DNA of 64,000 nt from Siderastrea siderea. Taxonomy: Eukaryota > Cnidaria > Anthozoa > Scleractinia > Rhizangiidae. The stretch lies in contig OZ034977.1 in the NCBI GenBank assembly GCA_964030785.1, positions 26,067,652-26,131,651 on the forward strand, in the 5' to 3' direction. The notes below the pieces were generated by a model. It saw only the letters and a list, made by a program, of their open reading frames with translations, was not told the DNA's origin and did not search any database. Below, piece by piece: positions 1 through 13,077 of the stretch. The translations under genes were made by a program, and so were the position numbers. How positions within the stretch are numbered: the first letter of the stretch is position 1; every line of letters starts with the position of its first letter.

Positions 1-484
1 GTTTGGCGGCCATTTTGAAAAGCGAGGCAGTTTTAGCAGTCTTCTCCGGAAATTATAACTCCCTGGAAGAAACTTTCCACGATTAAATGCTCTCAAAAAG
101 TCAACAAGTATTTGCTTCAGCTCACAAAGATATCCCGAGGTTGACTTGGAATTTTCATAGTGAGAACTCAACCAAGAAAATGCTATTGCGAACGAAGCAG
201 AACACTGGCTCACGGAAAGTTGTCAAGTTGAAAAGATGTTAATCCACAGGAAGAGGACTTATTCTCGGTAAGGTAGCAATATTTTTTTTACTTTGTCACA
301 TCATTTCCAAACATGAGTTTGTAAATAAGTCTTTTGAACTGAACGGTAGTAAACTTCGATTTCTTGAAGTTCTGTTTTGATTTTTATTAAGCTTATGTGT
401 TGCTAGCTTTTGGCGTTTTCATCAGAGAACCATAGTTTTTCTCATTCTGAAAATTGTATTCGATGAGAATTTGTTGAATAATAA

Positions 485-597
485 AACAATTATCCTGCTC
501 AATCTTGCGGAATATCCCCTCATTTAGCCAACTCGGCCTACGGCCTCGTCGGCTAAGTATCAGGTGATATTCCGCGCGATTTCGCAGGATAATTGTT
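485..597. repeat. Fold-back (palindromic) MITE-like repeat
   Basis: The two halves are imperfect reverse complements. The left arm begins AACAATTATCCTGC and the right arm ends GCAGGATAATTGTT; the centre is near 541 (CGGCCTACGGCC). It has no coding capacity. It looks like a small non-autonomous fold-back element; no family is assigned. Confidence 0.7.
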
Positions 598-825
598 AAA
601 TATCTGCTTTACCGACACACACTTAATAAGACACTCTGTTATTCTCAACTGTTCACTGTTTGGACAATCTTTCAACCTTGGGCATTATCCTCTAATATAC
701 CAACTGCCGAAAGGGGTTGATTTGCTAAATAACACTCATGCCAGAAAAAAGTTGCCCTTAAAGTTTTGTTTTCAGCCTTGGGCATTATATGCATGTATCA
801 GCTGTTGAAATGGGTTTATGTACTA

Positions 826-876
826 AAATAATAATAATAATAATAATAACAATAATAATAATAATAATAATAATAA
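826..876. repeat. (AAT)n microsatellite
   Basis: This is an almost uninterrupted run of AAT/ATA trinucleotides with one AAC interruption. Confidence 0.9.
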
Positions 877-936
877 ACTGTAATAATAACAGCAACAATA
901 ACATTATACCTCAAGTTGCTAGGGAACCAATCAGAA

Positions 937-1570
937 TACAGTCGAAGCCCTCCCTGTGACCACTCTTGTAAGCAATCGTTCCCGTAAGCAACAGTGTGAC
1001 CACTTTTGTGAATTACTGCCTGGATTCTAAGTTCTCGTAAGTGACCGCTCAGTCAACACTTTACAGTGCTGCATGTTGTACGGTTGCCACCAGACAACGG
1101 TACAAGAGAGAGAGAGTGTGGAACTTATCAACTCCGCCTCCCACATTTCTTGCATTCTAATTGGCCAGTTGAAACAAAGCCCATCGGGAAGTTGTCAGAA
1201 AGATGTCAAAAAGTTGTCACAAACTAATGAAAAACTTTGTCTGGTGGCAAGGGTACAGCAAGCAACACTGTAATAAAACTACTCACTTTTAGGGCAAATT
1301 CAGAGTAATACATAGCATAAGCACTAATGGTTCATTGACTTGTACATGCGCGATAATCTTGTATAAAAATTTTTAATATTTTTGCTACAGTACTATCGGT
1401 GACCATCAACATATGCCAGGCTTTATGCTAAAAGCTCTCATAAGCGACCACCCTCTTCTGTTGTACCTCGTGGTCCCTTAAATAAGAGCTCCTTCTCATG
1501 AGCGGCCAGCCCTAGCTGCGACCACTTTTCGGAATTCCAGAGGTGGTCGCTGATGAGAGCTTTGACTGTA
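937..1570. repeat. MITE-like element with short TIRs
   Basis: The left end TACAGTCGAAGCCCTC is mirrored by GAGAGCTTTGACTGTA at the right end. The interior carries repeated 'gtgaccac...gtaagc' words near both ends and only short spurious reading frames. It is probably a non-autonomous DNA transposon. The target duplication is not clear. Confidence 0.55.
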
Positions 1571-2477
1571 CTGAAACCTGTAATATTCACAGTAGAATAT
1601 ATCTATAAAAGGCAGTCACATGACTTCTTGTGCAATTTGATCACATGACTTCTTGTGCAATTTGATCATGAGATAAGACTGGCAATATCCCTAGGAAAAT
1701 TTGTAGTGCTCAAATTTGCATTCAAATGTTGCGGCTTCTTACACAACATGTAAGCCTAAATGAAGTGGCCGGGTATTCTGAAATTGCTCCCAATAGCGTT
1801 CCCTTATACTAGGCCCTTTGGAAAGCCCAAGATGATATTAGTAGGACCAATAGTCAAATACAAAATAAAGTAGTTTGTCAACTTACCAGTTTCAACAGCG
1901 ATGCATTTCATCATGGACTGATGAATTCCTTTTTTGTTCGGATGAGACGTGGACATTTTTGCTGACGACCGGGGCTGATGATCCAAGTCGAAACGTGGGC
2001 TACCCGTATGTAGCTTCCATTTTGCTAAAACTGCACAGTGGAAAGGCTATTTTCGTGCGCTGGGTGAACCTGATACATCCGAAAGTTAGAAACAGCACCG
2101 TTTTCATTTTACAGGAATAAGAAACGTACAAAACTATAAAATATAACATGTAGCCATAGCCCTTGCTTTCACAACATCCGCGCCAAAATTTGTCAAGTCC
2201 CGCGCGATATTCGCCCGCGATACTTTTGGACAGTTGCAGTGTCAAAGGAGTGTGAAGTTTCCGGAGTCCCCCTGGGAAGATCGAAGGAATAGGTGGTATG
2301 AATTTGTTAGGTTCACCCTTGATTCTCTCTTTTCGAGAAAAGGATGGGTAACTTTGTTCAAATTGCTACTTTCTGATAGGGATGACATTTAGAATTTCTA
2401 AGCAAATTGAGTTTGTGCTTATCGTCCCTCCCCTCCCCTCCTCTCTCTTTTCAAGTTAATTTATTCTGTGAAAGCAG
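1571..2477. other. No gene seen
   Basis: A roughly 27-bp word (CACATGACTTCTTGTGCAAT...) is tandemly duplicated at about 1617-1670. The short reading frames on both strands resemble nothing I know. Confidence 0.4.
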
Positions 2478-2621
2478 CAATCTCGTTCCCAGAGTCCGCG
2501 TTACCCTAGACCAGCGGTCGGGAACGAGGGACTCTGGGATAAAGCGTTTACCGGAAAACAGGAATCCTGTGATCGGTCAAACTGCGCAGGCGTCAGGTAT
2601 TCCCACATCCGGTTTGACCAA

Positions 2622-3546
2622 ATGGAGTCACTATTCCACGAGGCAATTGAGTTTTCCATGGAAAAATTAGGGATAAAAGTGTTAATGAAAAAGCAGTACG
2701 AGGCCTTATTAAAGAGCTATATGTGCAGAAAAAAGGTGTGCTGGTGGCATTGCCGACAGGTTTCGGAAAATCGCTTATCCGATTTTACCCTCGATGTTCG
2801 ATTACATTCGAAGCTGCTGTGGGGCAAGATTCTGTTGTTATCGTAGTTTCGCCTTTGAGCGCGTTTCTGAGAGACCAGGTGCAAAAACTGGAAGGAGTGT
2901 TGAATGTGTGTGTCTTACAAAGTGTGGGAGAAGAAGAAGGGGAAGGAAAAGTCACCATCCCGGAAGAAATCAAGAAATGTTGTTTGATGTTTGGGCACCC
3001 TGAAGTATTCGATTCGTGGACAACAAGAATGTTGCCAAAATGCTTAAAGCGAAAGGGTGCAAGCCATTGTTGTGGACGAGGCTCCTATGGTTCTTGAATG
3101 GTATTTATATAATAATTTCTTCTAGTCGTGTTGCTTTGTTTTCAAACTTGAAGTAACTGAGTGTGTATGTGTACAATGTACATATTTAAAAGATTATGTT
3201 CACTACAAATGCTAACAGTTTTTATTACTTATATTAAAACCATCTGATCAGAATAGACCAATTTCCTACTGAATGCGTTATTATTTTCAATCAAAACCGT
3301 TAAAAAGTCATGTTCTTTGATAAATAGACATCCTTGAATATATCTAATTGGTTCCCTGCTAGCTAGAAAATATCAAACCATTGTAATTTATATCCAAGGA
3401 CTGTTACCACAAACTTGTTGCAGTGTACCTCACTGGCTAATAACTTGCAATAGTTTTTTTAGTCAGGCATTTATTGTATTTTTAAAATCTTTCATATGAC
3501 CCCACAGACTGTACAGCTTTTACTTTTATTGTGCAAAAATTATAAA

Positions 3547-3579
<33 letters not shown>

Positions 3580-5010
3580 CATTTTTTATCATTCAAACCG
3601 GTTAATAACTGGCTTGTGAAATGAAAGCAATCAGAAAGCGTAAATACCCAGAGAGATCTAGAGGTTCTCATCCATGCAACTCATGTTTTCAGAGATTAAA
3701 TAAAGAGCAACCCATGAAAAGAGAAAGATGGATGGGAAATGAACCATTTTATGGGATGGTGTACTTCAGTCATTACATAATTACAAATTAAACATCACGT
3801 GGGACACAAATTTATATTTATACCTTCTTTTCTGTTTTTTGTTAAGGGCCACATTTCGTCCAGCATATGGAAGAATAAGCCTGTTAACAAATTTGTTCCC
3901 ATCTGAGTGTCACTACTGGCACTTACAGGCACAGCAACAGCAGCTACAAAAAGTGGCATTGTAACTGCCTTAGGACTGTCCATCCCAGTAACAGTTGAGT
4001 GTAGTCCAAACAGGACTTATGCCTCCCATGTGCGTCCTGATAGGGGCGATGACAAATTGGATAGAATTTTGCAGCCAATTGTTGCAGAACTCAAATCAAA
4101 GAGGCTGGAAACGCCCTCACTCTTATTTATGGAAATCTAGAAACAATTTAAGGCTGTTTCCTTATTTTCCAATGAAATGGGCAAAGACCAATACCACCCT
4201 TCAGCAGAGCCTTCAGCAAAGAACAGACTTTTTACCATGTATCATGCCCAATACTCCAAGCATGAGAGAAGGAGAATAGTAGATGAATTAGTAAATGGGA
4301 AATCAAGCCACCGTGTGTTGTTCGTGACTGTGGCGTTTGCAATTGGGATTGCCTGCAATGACATTCACAGAATTGTTCACACTGGGGTAAGATACACGAG
4401 GTTGGGAGGGCTGGCCGAAATGGCCTTACAGCTAGGGCTGACACTTATTATTATTCTTATGACATTCCAAAAGCCTGTAAAAAACATACCAGAAGCCATG
4501 CGGTCCTATGTCCAGTCCAAGGAATGTAAAAGAAAAATTATTTTAAATCATTTTGACCACAAGGTTCCAAACAATCAACCTCAAGATCAAACATGCTGTG
4601 ACTTTCACAGGCTACACTGTCAGTGTGAAAACTGTATGCTTGTGCATGCAGCTGAACAGGTTGAGGCACTCAGTGTTCAAGATGAGTCTGAGATGACCCT
4701 CACTGAACAGAATGAGGGTAACTCCCAATTATTTACTTCTGAGGCCAAACTTAAAATCAAACAAGACATGGAGAAATATAGATTTCAACTCCAAAAAGAT
4801 ATTGGGAAAAGCACTGTGCGCAATGTGGCCCTGTCCAGTGGGTTTGCGATTGAAATGATTTCTTTGGTCCTTGAACACTTGCCAGACGTCATCTCTGTAC
4901 AAAAGAAGGAATCCATCTTACAAGTGTACAGTAAAGATATGGCTGCAGATTTTTTCAGTATTATTCAGAAACACCTTCCCAAGAAGACATGTGCAGTAGA
5001 ATCTCCATAA
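2622..5010 (+). pseudogene. Degenerate RecQ-like DEAD/DEAH DNA helicase
   Basis: Pieces in changing frames line up with one superfamily 2 helicase of the RecQ type. They are an N-terminal segment at 2622, Walker A ALPTGFGKS near 2745, a DEAx box (VVDEAP) near 3070, motif III ALTGTATA near 3920, and helicase-C motifs with a Cys-rich RecQ zinc-binding tail (CCDFHRLHCQCENC near 4590-4640). The last part is one 277-codon open frame ending at 5010. A GT at 3101 and an AG before 3850 suggest an intron. At least three frameshifts interrupt it (near 2700, near 3050 and near 4430), so it should not make a full enzyme. Many cnidarian genomes carry numerous such RecQ-like copies, and its position between TIRs suggests transposon cargo. 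Confidence 0.75.
3547..3578. repeat. (CTGT)n microsatellite
   Basis: Eight tandem GTCT/CTGT tetranucleotides lie inside the intron-like part of the RecQ remnant. Confidence 0.9.
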
Positions 5011-5399
5011 TGTGAACCATCAGGGGAAACAAAAATAACAGTAATATTTCAGTGAGAATTTTATGGAGCAGGGGTAACTAATAAGCAAATAACTGTAGTT
5101 TGAGTTATTTGGGATTCCATGTTGTTACTGGGACCTTTTGAATGTTTAGTAGGGCTTAATTGCACCCCCACCCCCTCCACCACAAAAATTGCCTCATTGG
5201 TGTGAAGTGCCTATTACACTGTAAGTTAGAGTGGAAAGTACTCATGTACACTGTATCAGCAATATGTGATCCACTATGTGGGACTGAAAATATAAATATT
5301 ATTCAGTTGACAAATTTAAAGTAATACCAATATTGATGTAACATAGTGAAGAAAGCTGATGCCCTAGGGAATGTATATTAATATTTATGTTTTCTGAGA

Positions 5400-6130
5400 T
5401 TAAACAAATCCTTCATCTAGAGAAATGATCTCTTCGTCTTCCTCCCCATCACTTTCATGAGCATCATCACATGCAGAGTCATCGCAGCTGTGTGGATTAG
5501 CTCTCTAGTCATTTCTTGTTTTTAGTTAACTAGGAGTGCAAAGAAAATATGTCCAGCTGATCCAAAGGGCTCTTAGAAATGGAAGGAACGCTTTGAAGAC
5601 TCTTTCCTGGCTGATGTTCGAAGGGCTTTTGACTGCTGATACGTTAGATCATTTCTTTGATATCATCAGATGTACATGCATAAGTATGGTTTGCTGACTT
5701 GGGGAAATGTTGCTTTCCCTGTCGTACTGCTTTGATGTTTCGTTTAGCAGTTAACTAGAAGAAGTGGATCTTTGAACTGCTTTGACAGTTTTGTTCCCAC
5801 ATATTGCTTTCAGAACACCCTTATCATTCTTGACCATGTTCCATTTAAAGGTCATTGGCACCACACAAATCATTGCCCTCCCCACCTTTGGGGTCACAAA
5901 CTGACCATGAAGAATATGATGTGCCATGTGTTCACTGTAAAGGACCTATGACAAATGTTATAAAATGCATAGCCTCAAAGGCATATTTCATGCCCCTTGG
6001 CTGTGCCCTAAAATAAAACTTGAGAAGTTTCCAGTTCCTTAGACTTTTTTCCCCATCACCTTCTGTCTCTGTGTCATTCAACTGCATCCGAAGCAGTCTC
6101 AGCTACATGACCTGAAGTACATAGTTCATT
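5400..6130 (-). pseudogene. Decayed minus-strand gene, DUF6589-like
   Basis: Read leftward, the interval ends in a plausible acidic C-terminus (CDDSACDDAHESDGEEDEE) with a stop at 5400-5402. Upstream are two frame-shifted blocks. One contains FRAQPRGMKYAFEAMHFIT and the other MAHHILHGQFVTPK followed by KNDKGVLKAICGNKTVKAV. The layout (helical block, then 'xRFVNxxG...', then 'xEHxN/Kxx') resembles DUF6589 proteins, which are common in cnidarian and fungal mobile DNA. That assignment is an inference from pattern only. Frameshifts and stops make it non-functional. It shares the TIR element with the RecQ-like remnant and runs opposite to it. Confidence 0.4.
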
Positions 6131-7356
6131 TGCCGGTTTTCTTTTGAACTAGTAGGAATAGCAGAGACAGGGGATGGGGGCTCTACAGGTGGTGGTGCTT
6201 CAGTGATTCTCTTCCCTTAGACTGCTACTAGTGTTCTTGGCCACAAGACTAACTTGACCAACAGAGAATAATTCAGCTGCTTTATTAGGTTCAACATTAA
6301 AGCAACAAAAACAGAAATAAGATCTGGTGAATGAGATGTGATAGAATCTGACACCTTTCCAACACCAAGTACATCATAACCTCTTTGTCCTTCAGATTGT
6401 CTTTGGACCAGGAACACAACCAGCTGTCCTGTGGAAAAAGATAATGCAAATTAACGTTCAGTTGTTGGCAAAAAATAATGTTCTGTTTTACTTCGAAAGT
6501 AAAATCAGCAATAAACAGTGTTATAAATTTTATATTAATGTTACTTTGAAGTTGTAAGTGTATTTTAGATGTTTGAAGTATAAGAAAAGGGACAGTTTGG
6601 AATGTATAAAAAAATGAATTTGAAAATTATGCAAACAGAACAAGCTAATTTTTTAAATTGTGAAAGCATTATTTATATCACTGAGGACTTCCAGCCTCAA
6701 AGGATAAATCTGTGATGGCTGGGGAGGTGTTAATAATATTAGTTCGATAGCATGATGTTTACCTCTCTTCGATTGTCATTGTTCTTCTGTCTTCGGACTC
6801 TCACTGGCTTTTTCCCTCTCTACAGCCTCAAGGGACTTTCTTGTTTTTCGTTTGAAGCCACAAACAAGTCCTTAAACAACCTCGTTCCCAGATTCAGAAA
6901 AGTGTTTTGCACGACTACAACAGCTGCTGCAACTTTCATTTCTCGGAAGTCCGTCACCATACACAACAACTAATCCGGTCAACTTTTCCAGAACATTTAA
7001 AAGGTTCTCGTTCTTAGAGTTTTCCCCAAACAAATCTATCGCATGTCTTATAGGGCCGGAATTACAGCATCTTCAAACGTCCTGTGGTTCTACACCTCCA
7101 GGCAAAGCTTTCACTCTTTCATTGGTGTTTTGTCCGCCATTTTGGTCTCAAGACTCCGCTGGAAAAGGTAACACGGGCTCTAGGAACGGAGGCCAAATCT
7201 GGGAATCTGGGGACGAATTGCAGCTACTTTCACTTCCGGTCTAACTGCTCATGCTCAGTCTTCAGCCAATGAAAATGCGATCCGAAACGCCTTGTCCCAG
7301 AGTCCCTCGTTCCCGACCGCTGGTCTAGGGTAACGCGGACTCTGGGAACGAGATTG

Positions 7357-10300
7357 TGAAAGCCGTTATAAAAATCATGTTATGCGCGCACAGCCCTAGC
7401 TGTGGTAGGCGTTTATTTCAAGCCTGAAACAGAAGGACTTCGTTTCATTTCGTAACAAAATGGTAGAAAATAGCGAGGTTCACGTCGTAAAAGCAGTTCA
7501 CAGAGGTCAGAATGAAGGACCAGAAGCCGACGGGTCTCTAAGAAACTGTTTCACAATGTTCTGGCGATTCCACGGTTGACACTGGAACGATGGAACCGAA
7601 CAACCGACCTGGACTTTCAAGGTTAGTGTGAATTCTGTTCAATGATTTCCCCTAACCTCAACCGGTTTCTCTGAAAACCAGAGCAAGTGATGAATACTCA
7701 ACAAATTGTGCAGCTCCCTATTTACGTTTTAAACAAGTGTTGTTTTGCTGCAACTACAGGACGTGTGAATGAGCGTATGGCGTACGTGCATGTAATGTTT
7801 TTATACAGCATTTGCATGAAACCCCTTCGACTGGCAGGCTAACAGAGATTATTTCTTTAAAAGAAAAGTCGCGTTTTAGTGTTGTTAAGCTTTTCATTCA
7901 GACTGAAGAATATTACAAAAATAATATCCCTCAGTTGCTGTTGCCAGGCACATGCTCAATATACCGGTAACTATAGTCACTCAATAGACATTGATATCAG
8001 AAATAATAATTATTGATAGATTATCAATTAATTATCATTTTCTACTTGCTAGTAATTGGTTTTGGCAGTCAAACTTATAGAACAATCACTTAAAAAGCCA
8101 TCTTTAGTGATTTCAGTTGCACAGCTTGCCTTCTTTAAGTGGGGCCAGAGGTCTTGGGACTAATGCAGAAGTCATTTGAAACCCTCGGTCCCCGCCCCCC
8201 CCCCCCCCCCCCTCAGGCATGGCCAGGGTAATGAGGGGACTTTCACTTCATATACACTCCATTTTCGTCCCCCGGTAGACAGGGAACACACAAGAAATCA
8301 CAGCCTTAGCCTCCCTGGCCGGGGAATAAGCGGGGCAGTTACTCCATGGTCAGCAGTTTTCATTTTCATGCCGCATAGTAATTTTGCATACATTATCATC
8401 ACTCCTTTGATTGAACGATCGAAGCGAATTGCAAAGCGAAGCGATACAAAGCTGCAAATTAAAATGCTCTGTGAAACGTCTTTCTGCCTTTCCGGTTTAA
8501 AAAAGGCCCTTGTAGCCGAAGATTTCTTAAGTCTAGTAAGGAAAGGTGGGCATATTTGCAATGATACTGTATAGATATTAAAATATTATCCAATGAACAA
8601 GTTAAGCTATTATCAATGTTAATATTAATGATTAAGTTACGCGTTGTTTTGTGTTGTTTCGATTAGTGTCTAACTGGGGATTGCTTCTTTATGACCTACT
8701 TTCATTTTGTTAAGCTTGAGTTATTCTAACTTCAAAAGACTACTGCTAAAACATGAGTTGTAATTTGTTGTGATCTTGCATTTTCTGACATCAAGACGTA
8801 AAAATAGAAAGATTATGTTGAAATAGTTGTCTTTTCTTGTCCATGGAGGGGTTTCAAGTGTTGCCACACAATGTTTTCATTTCAGGGCTATCATCATTAT
8901 TTGTCATCCCTTGTTACGAGTTGACATTTAAAAAGGAGTACGCTGTTTGTTGGACATACATGTATGCGGTGGGGAGTTCACCATTCACTTTTCCCCTGGG
9001 GACCGGGGAATTCACTGGCTTTTATTTGCATAAAAAGTGAATGCCCTGGTCATGCCCGAGGGGTGGGGGGGGGGGGGGTGGGTTTGGGGGTTTTAAATGA
9101 CATGTGCATAATAGTCTTTGCCTCAATCTACTGTTTAATTTTGTCTATTGAAATTATTTTGTCTCTATGTTTTGATGTTTATTTTGGAAGGAAGATAGCC
9201 GTAAGAAGTGACCTTGTTTTTGATTTGTGTGTCTTTGTTAAAAGTCTGAACTTCTGGGATCTATGGCAATTAATAACAAGCATTCTTCATTGCTATCAGC
9301 AATCTGAATTAATAAAAGTCACAAACCTTTTTCTTCATTGATTCTCACTGATTGCTTTAATCATTTGAAATCATTCATTGATATTATTTACTCTTGATTG
9401 TTGTTTTGTGGCTTTCAAAATTGCGCTTTTAAAAATGTGTCTACTTTAGTTTTTCCCACAGTACCGGCCTCCACTGCAGAGCAAAGAAAATATTTGTGTG
9501 CAACTAAAGGCTAATTTACATGCTGCGACTTGTCAGGCCGATTTGTCGGCCAGGACAAATTGGGGAGCGAATCAGCGCCGGTGAATGGCAATCCGATGGA
9601 GGCACGACTCCAATCCGACAAGCCGGCCGATTCAGAAAAATCCGTGACCGCTTCACAGATTGTCACGTGTCGGGCCCGATTTTAAGAACGAAAACGCAAC
9701 CTACAAAAGAATTGGGGCAAAACAAAATTATATCTGCAGTATTTTAGCTGAAAACAAACTAACTATCTAGCACCTACCATTTTGTTTTCCAAAACGTTTT
9801 ATAAAAAAGCTTTTACTATAAAAAAATGCATGTGCAGTGTTTGCACTGTACATAAACCAATTCGCTTCCCGATTTATCGTGGCCGACAAATCGCAGCCTT
9901 AAAATGCAATAGTATGACATGTATGTTTTAGTTATCATGGTTTAGTTTGACTGTGTTGTGTCTTCACAGAAGAAAAAAAAGACAACAGCATTGGGCAACA
10001 AATTAGTCAAGACGGACAAAAAGAACAAGTGCATGCAAAGCAGGGATTATCTGCTGAACTTTAGGTCTCAAAGGCAGACACCAATGATGATTTTAAGATC
10101 CAAATTGTTATCTTACAAGTGTAAGTACTATGCACTAGCACAGCTCAGAATGGGACACATTTGACTACAACTACCAGAATCCTTCAGTTTTTCTTTTCTG
10201 ATTAAGGGTTACCAACATGACAGCCAGTCGCACGAGCAACACAAACATGTAAGTCCACAATTCTGAAGAAAAAGGCTGAGGGTACAGCTGTAGAAATGGA

Positions 10301-11892
10301 GTGTTTCTTGCATGCAATGCTGAAGAAAATTGAGAAATTCAATTGAGTCAGCAAGTCCACAGCGGTCACACACTTTATGGAAGCCTAAGCAAACTGTCAT
10401 ATAACAGTTGCTGAGTTCAGCAGTGTACATGTACATGTAAGAACATTGTATGTCGTGCTCGATTTAGATGTTTTGACTTACTCTTACATCTGTTGCACCA
10501 CTGCAAATCCACCTATTTAGACAGTACAAGTTTGTTGTATGCAACATGCTGACAAAAAGCCTACTGCGCTCGTTGTTTTATGTGAATCAAAGCTACATTT
10601 TATCATGACTGTTGCCATGACAAAAACAAAACAAAACAATTCCAGGATAAAGACAGATAAATTAAAGAGCAATCGAGAAGAGAAATGACCTTCATAATCA
10701 AAGGAAATTGTTGCCTCACTGGTCTGAGTAATCGAAGATAGGGAAAGAAAACTACAGTAGGATTAGTATTAATATTATACTGTGCCTTGCATGTGACTAT
10801 GTGCCTTGCATCTTGCACTTTTGGCTCGCTAATAAACATGCCTCACTGACTCACTCATTGTTCATACACCCAAATTAGGTCCATTGTCATTAAACTTCAC
10901 TGGGATTACACAATTTAAAAAAAAAGGAAAAATTAATTTGATTGTGGGAGTTGTAGTAAAATGATGCCATCATGCAAATGTCCTACAATTGTTAATGAAA
11001 CAGACTATGCCAATCCAAAAAAGGAACGCAATCCTTATACCCTTTACAACCTTTTACCTTTTACAACCTTTTTCAAAGAAAAACTGCTGAACAACAAAAA
11101 TTGGTTCTAAAGTAGTCAATATTTGGCCTTGTTAATGCAATTCCATAGAAAGCAACCTAATAAGCTAGCATGTGTGGGCTAGATTTGGGCCCACACATTT
11201 CTTTTGGTTCATTTAGCATGTGTACATGTGCTGTGCCCAGTTCCCTCTTTGATCACAATTTGAAGGTATCGTGGTTGTTGTATTTAAAGTGGCATGTTTG
11301 GTCATTTCCTGTGGTTCTAAGGGTGTGTAGGTTGCAAGACCCAAAGATTTGAATGGTTTTTAATCATAAAACAAACTACTGGATTTCATTTCATGTACTG
11401 AATAAGACTTCTGGGTAAGCTCATTTTGGACTTGTTTTGCTGCATACAACTACCATGATGCACCAATGGCATGTTTATAGAGGGAACTGAACATTCAAAA
11501 ATTATTCATTTTCACTTGAGTATTCACTAAGATGTTTTCATAATTTTTCAATCAAATCAAGCATAAAATCAGGCTGGATGGGAAAATATACGGCTCTTGA
11601 TCTTGGTGCACAAACCTTTGCTTCCCAGTTGTCAACCCCAAGGCCTTCCATCAAATGTTTCCCACCCAGCCTTCTCATTCAGTTAACAGGTCATTGGGAT
11701 CAGTGTTCATATGAAAAAGTTAACTGCTCAGCTGCCTACTTTACAGTTCTTGTCATAACATCATTCAAGCATGTAAGTGGAATTTAGCACAGAGTGCTTA
11801 TTGGAGACACTGTTTTTTCACTACATTACTACACTAGCCTGATAATAAGCTCTTCCACTGAAATTTAATGTCATTATATATACATGTAATGC
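7357..11892. other. Gene-poor intergenic DNA
   Basis: I see no convincing exon. The stretch contains a C-run at about 8198-8213, a G-run at about 9062-9078, and a weak inverted-repeat pair around 9508-9915 (CTGCGACTTGTC... / ...GACAAATCGCAG) that may be a degraded MITE. Short frames are uninformative. Confidence 0.4.
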
Positions 11893-12247
11893 ATCAGTCA
11901 GTTCCAGCAGTGCCCATCCCCCCCACCCCCACTCGCAGGCATGAGTGGGGCATTTTTCCTATTGTCCCTCAAGGGGCCAGGCATTAGTGTACCCCAGGGC
12001 ATTTGCCATCCCATGATTTTCATGTCACAATACTGTAACTTCCTTTTAGTGATAACTTCATTGGGCAAGTTCAATTTAGCTTTGATTACTACATGTAGAA
12101 TGAAGGTAAGCCCAAAAACTAAGCAATTAACATACATGTATTTTTTTACCTTACCTGGGGGCATTTGCCAGGTTGTTCTTTAAAAATCGTAACGCCCAGG
12201 GGCTGACCTGGTGAAGGGGGGAATGGGCACTGCTGGAAATGACTGAT
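11893..12247. repeat. MITE with about 25-bp TIRs
   Basis: The left end reads ATCAGTCAGTTCCAGCAGTG, then CCCAT and a C-run. The right end is its near-perfect inverse (a G-run, then GGGCACTGCTGGAAATGACTGAT). It is 355 bp long and non-coding. Confidence 0.65.
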
Positions 12248-13077
12248 TCATAATTAATTGCTGCTGGTGCACTTAGTTGTAAGCAGTGAAAAGTGCATTC
12301 TGTTGAAGAATCTCTTACCTGTAAGACATTCAGAAAATAGATCAGGGCACAGTTGCTTAAAACAGGATTAAGCTAACCCAGGGTTAGTATCAGTTTTGAA
12401 TTCAAGTTTGTGGCTTATGATGTGGATACCTGTTAATTCTTTTTGTTCAAACTACAACTAAAAATAAGCAGTGGAAACGGTTTCAAAAAAAGAGATAAAG
12501 AATCATTTGTTAAACCTTTTACTCCTGTGTTAGCTTTAACCAGCTTTCAAACAACTATGCAGTTTAGCTCTTGCAAAGCTTTCCAGTGAAGCATATGACT
12601 CTGCTTTTCCCACCCTTACTTTGTTGACGAAAGTGTCATTAGTTGTGCAATTTTAGTATTCTTACACTTAAGGTGGCAGTTTTTACAAAAGAGAAATTGA
12701 TTAGTTATGACACTTTTACCTAGTAATTAAAAAATAAGAATTTGTTGGTCACCACTGATTACAATTCAAGAAACTGATCGTTTTGTGTTATAGTGTGCTG
12801 TTAGTTTTGTGCCCACAAAAATTGATTTGATATTGTACATTTGAATTAATAATTGCAAGTAGAACTGTACTTGAAATAGGGAACTTGGGTGCATTAGTTG
12901 ATATACAAAAACTTTGGTGATAATACATGTATTTAGTCCTTAAAATTATCTTTACGGTCAGCTAAATTTACTGTTGCTTCTAAAAAGACTAACTCCCTGA
13001 AATAAGAATAAATATTGGCATTTTGCTGAACATGCTTTAGAGTACAGTTGTTGTCGAGGTTTTTGTTAAGTTTTGCC

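Larger units (their letters stand above)
2478..7356. mobile_element. 4.9-kb TIR transposon carrying RecQ-like and DUF6589-like remnants
   Basis: The 62-bp sequence at 2478-2539 (starting CAATCTCGTTCCCAGAG) is reproduced without visible mismatch, in inverted orientation, at 7295-7356. The flanks match at 8 of 9 bases (TGAAAGCAG at 2469-2477, TGAAAGCCG at 7357-7365), which suggests a 9-bp target duplication. Each TIR can also fold on itself (CCCAGAGTCC / GGACTCTGGG). The interior holds a broken plus-strand RecQ-like helicase and a broken minus-strand gene. The superfamily is not assigned; 9-bp duplications occur in Mutator-like elements, but no transposase core was recognised. Confidence 0.75.

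Noticed and set aside
8176..8574. 132-codon plus-strand frame after a C-run
   Set aside because: Starts in low-complexity DNA and has no recognisable domain or codon signal.
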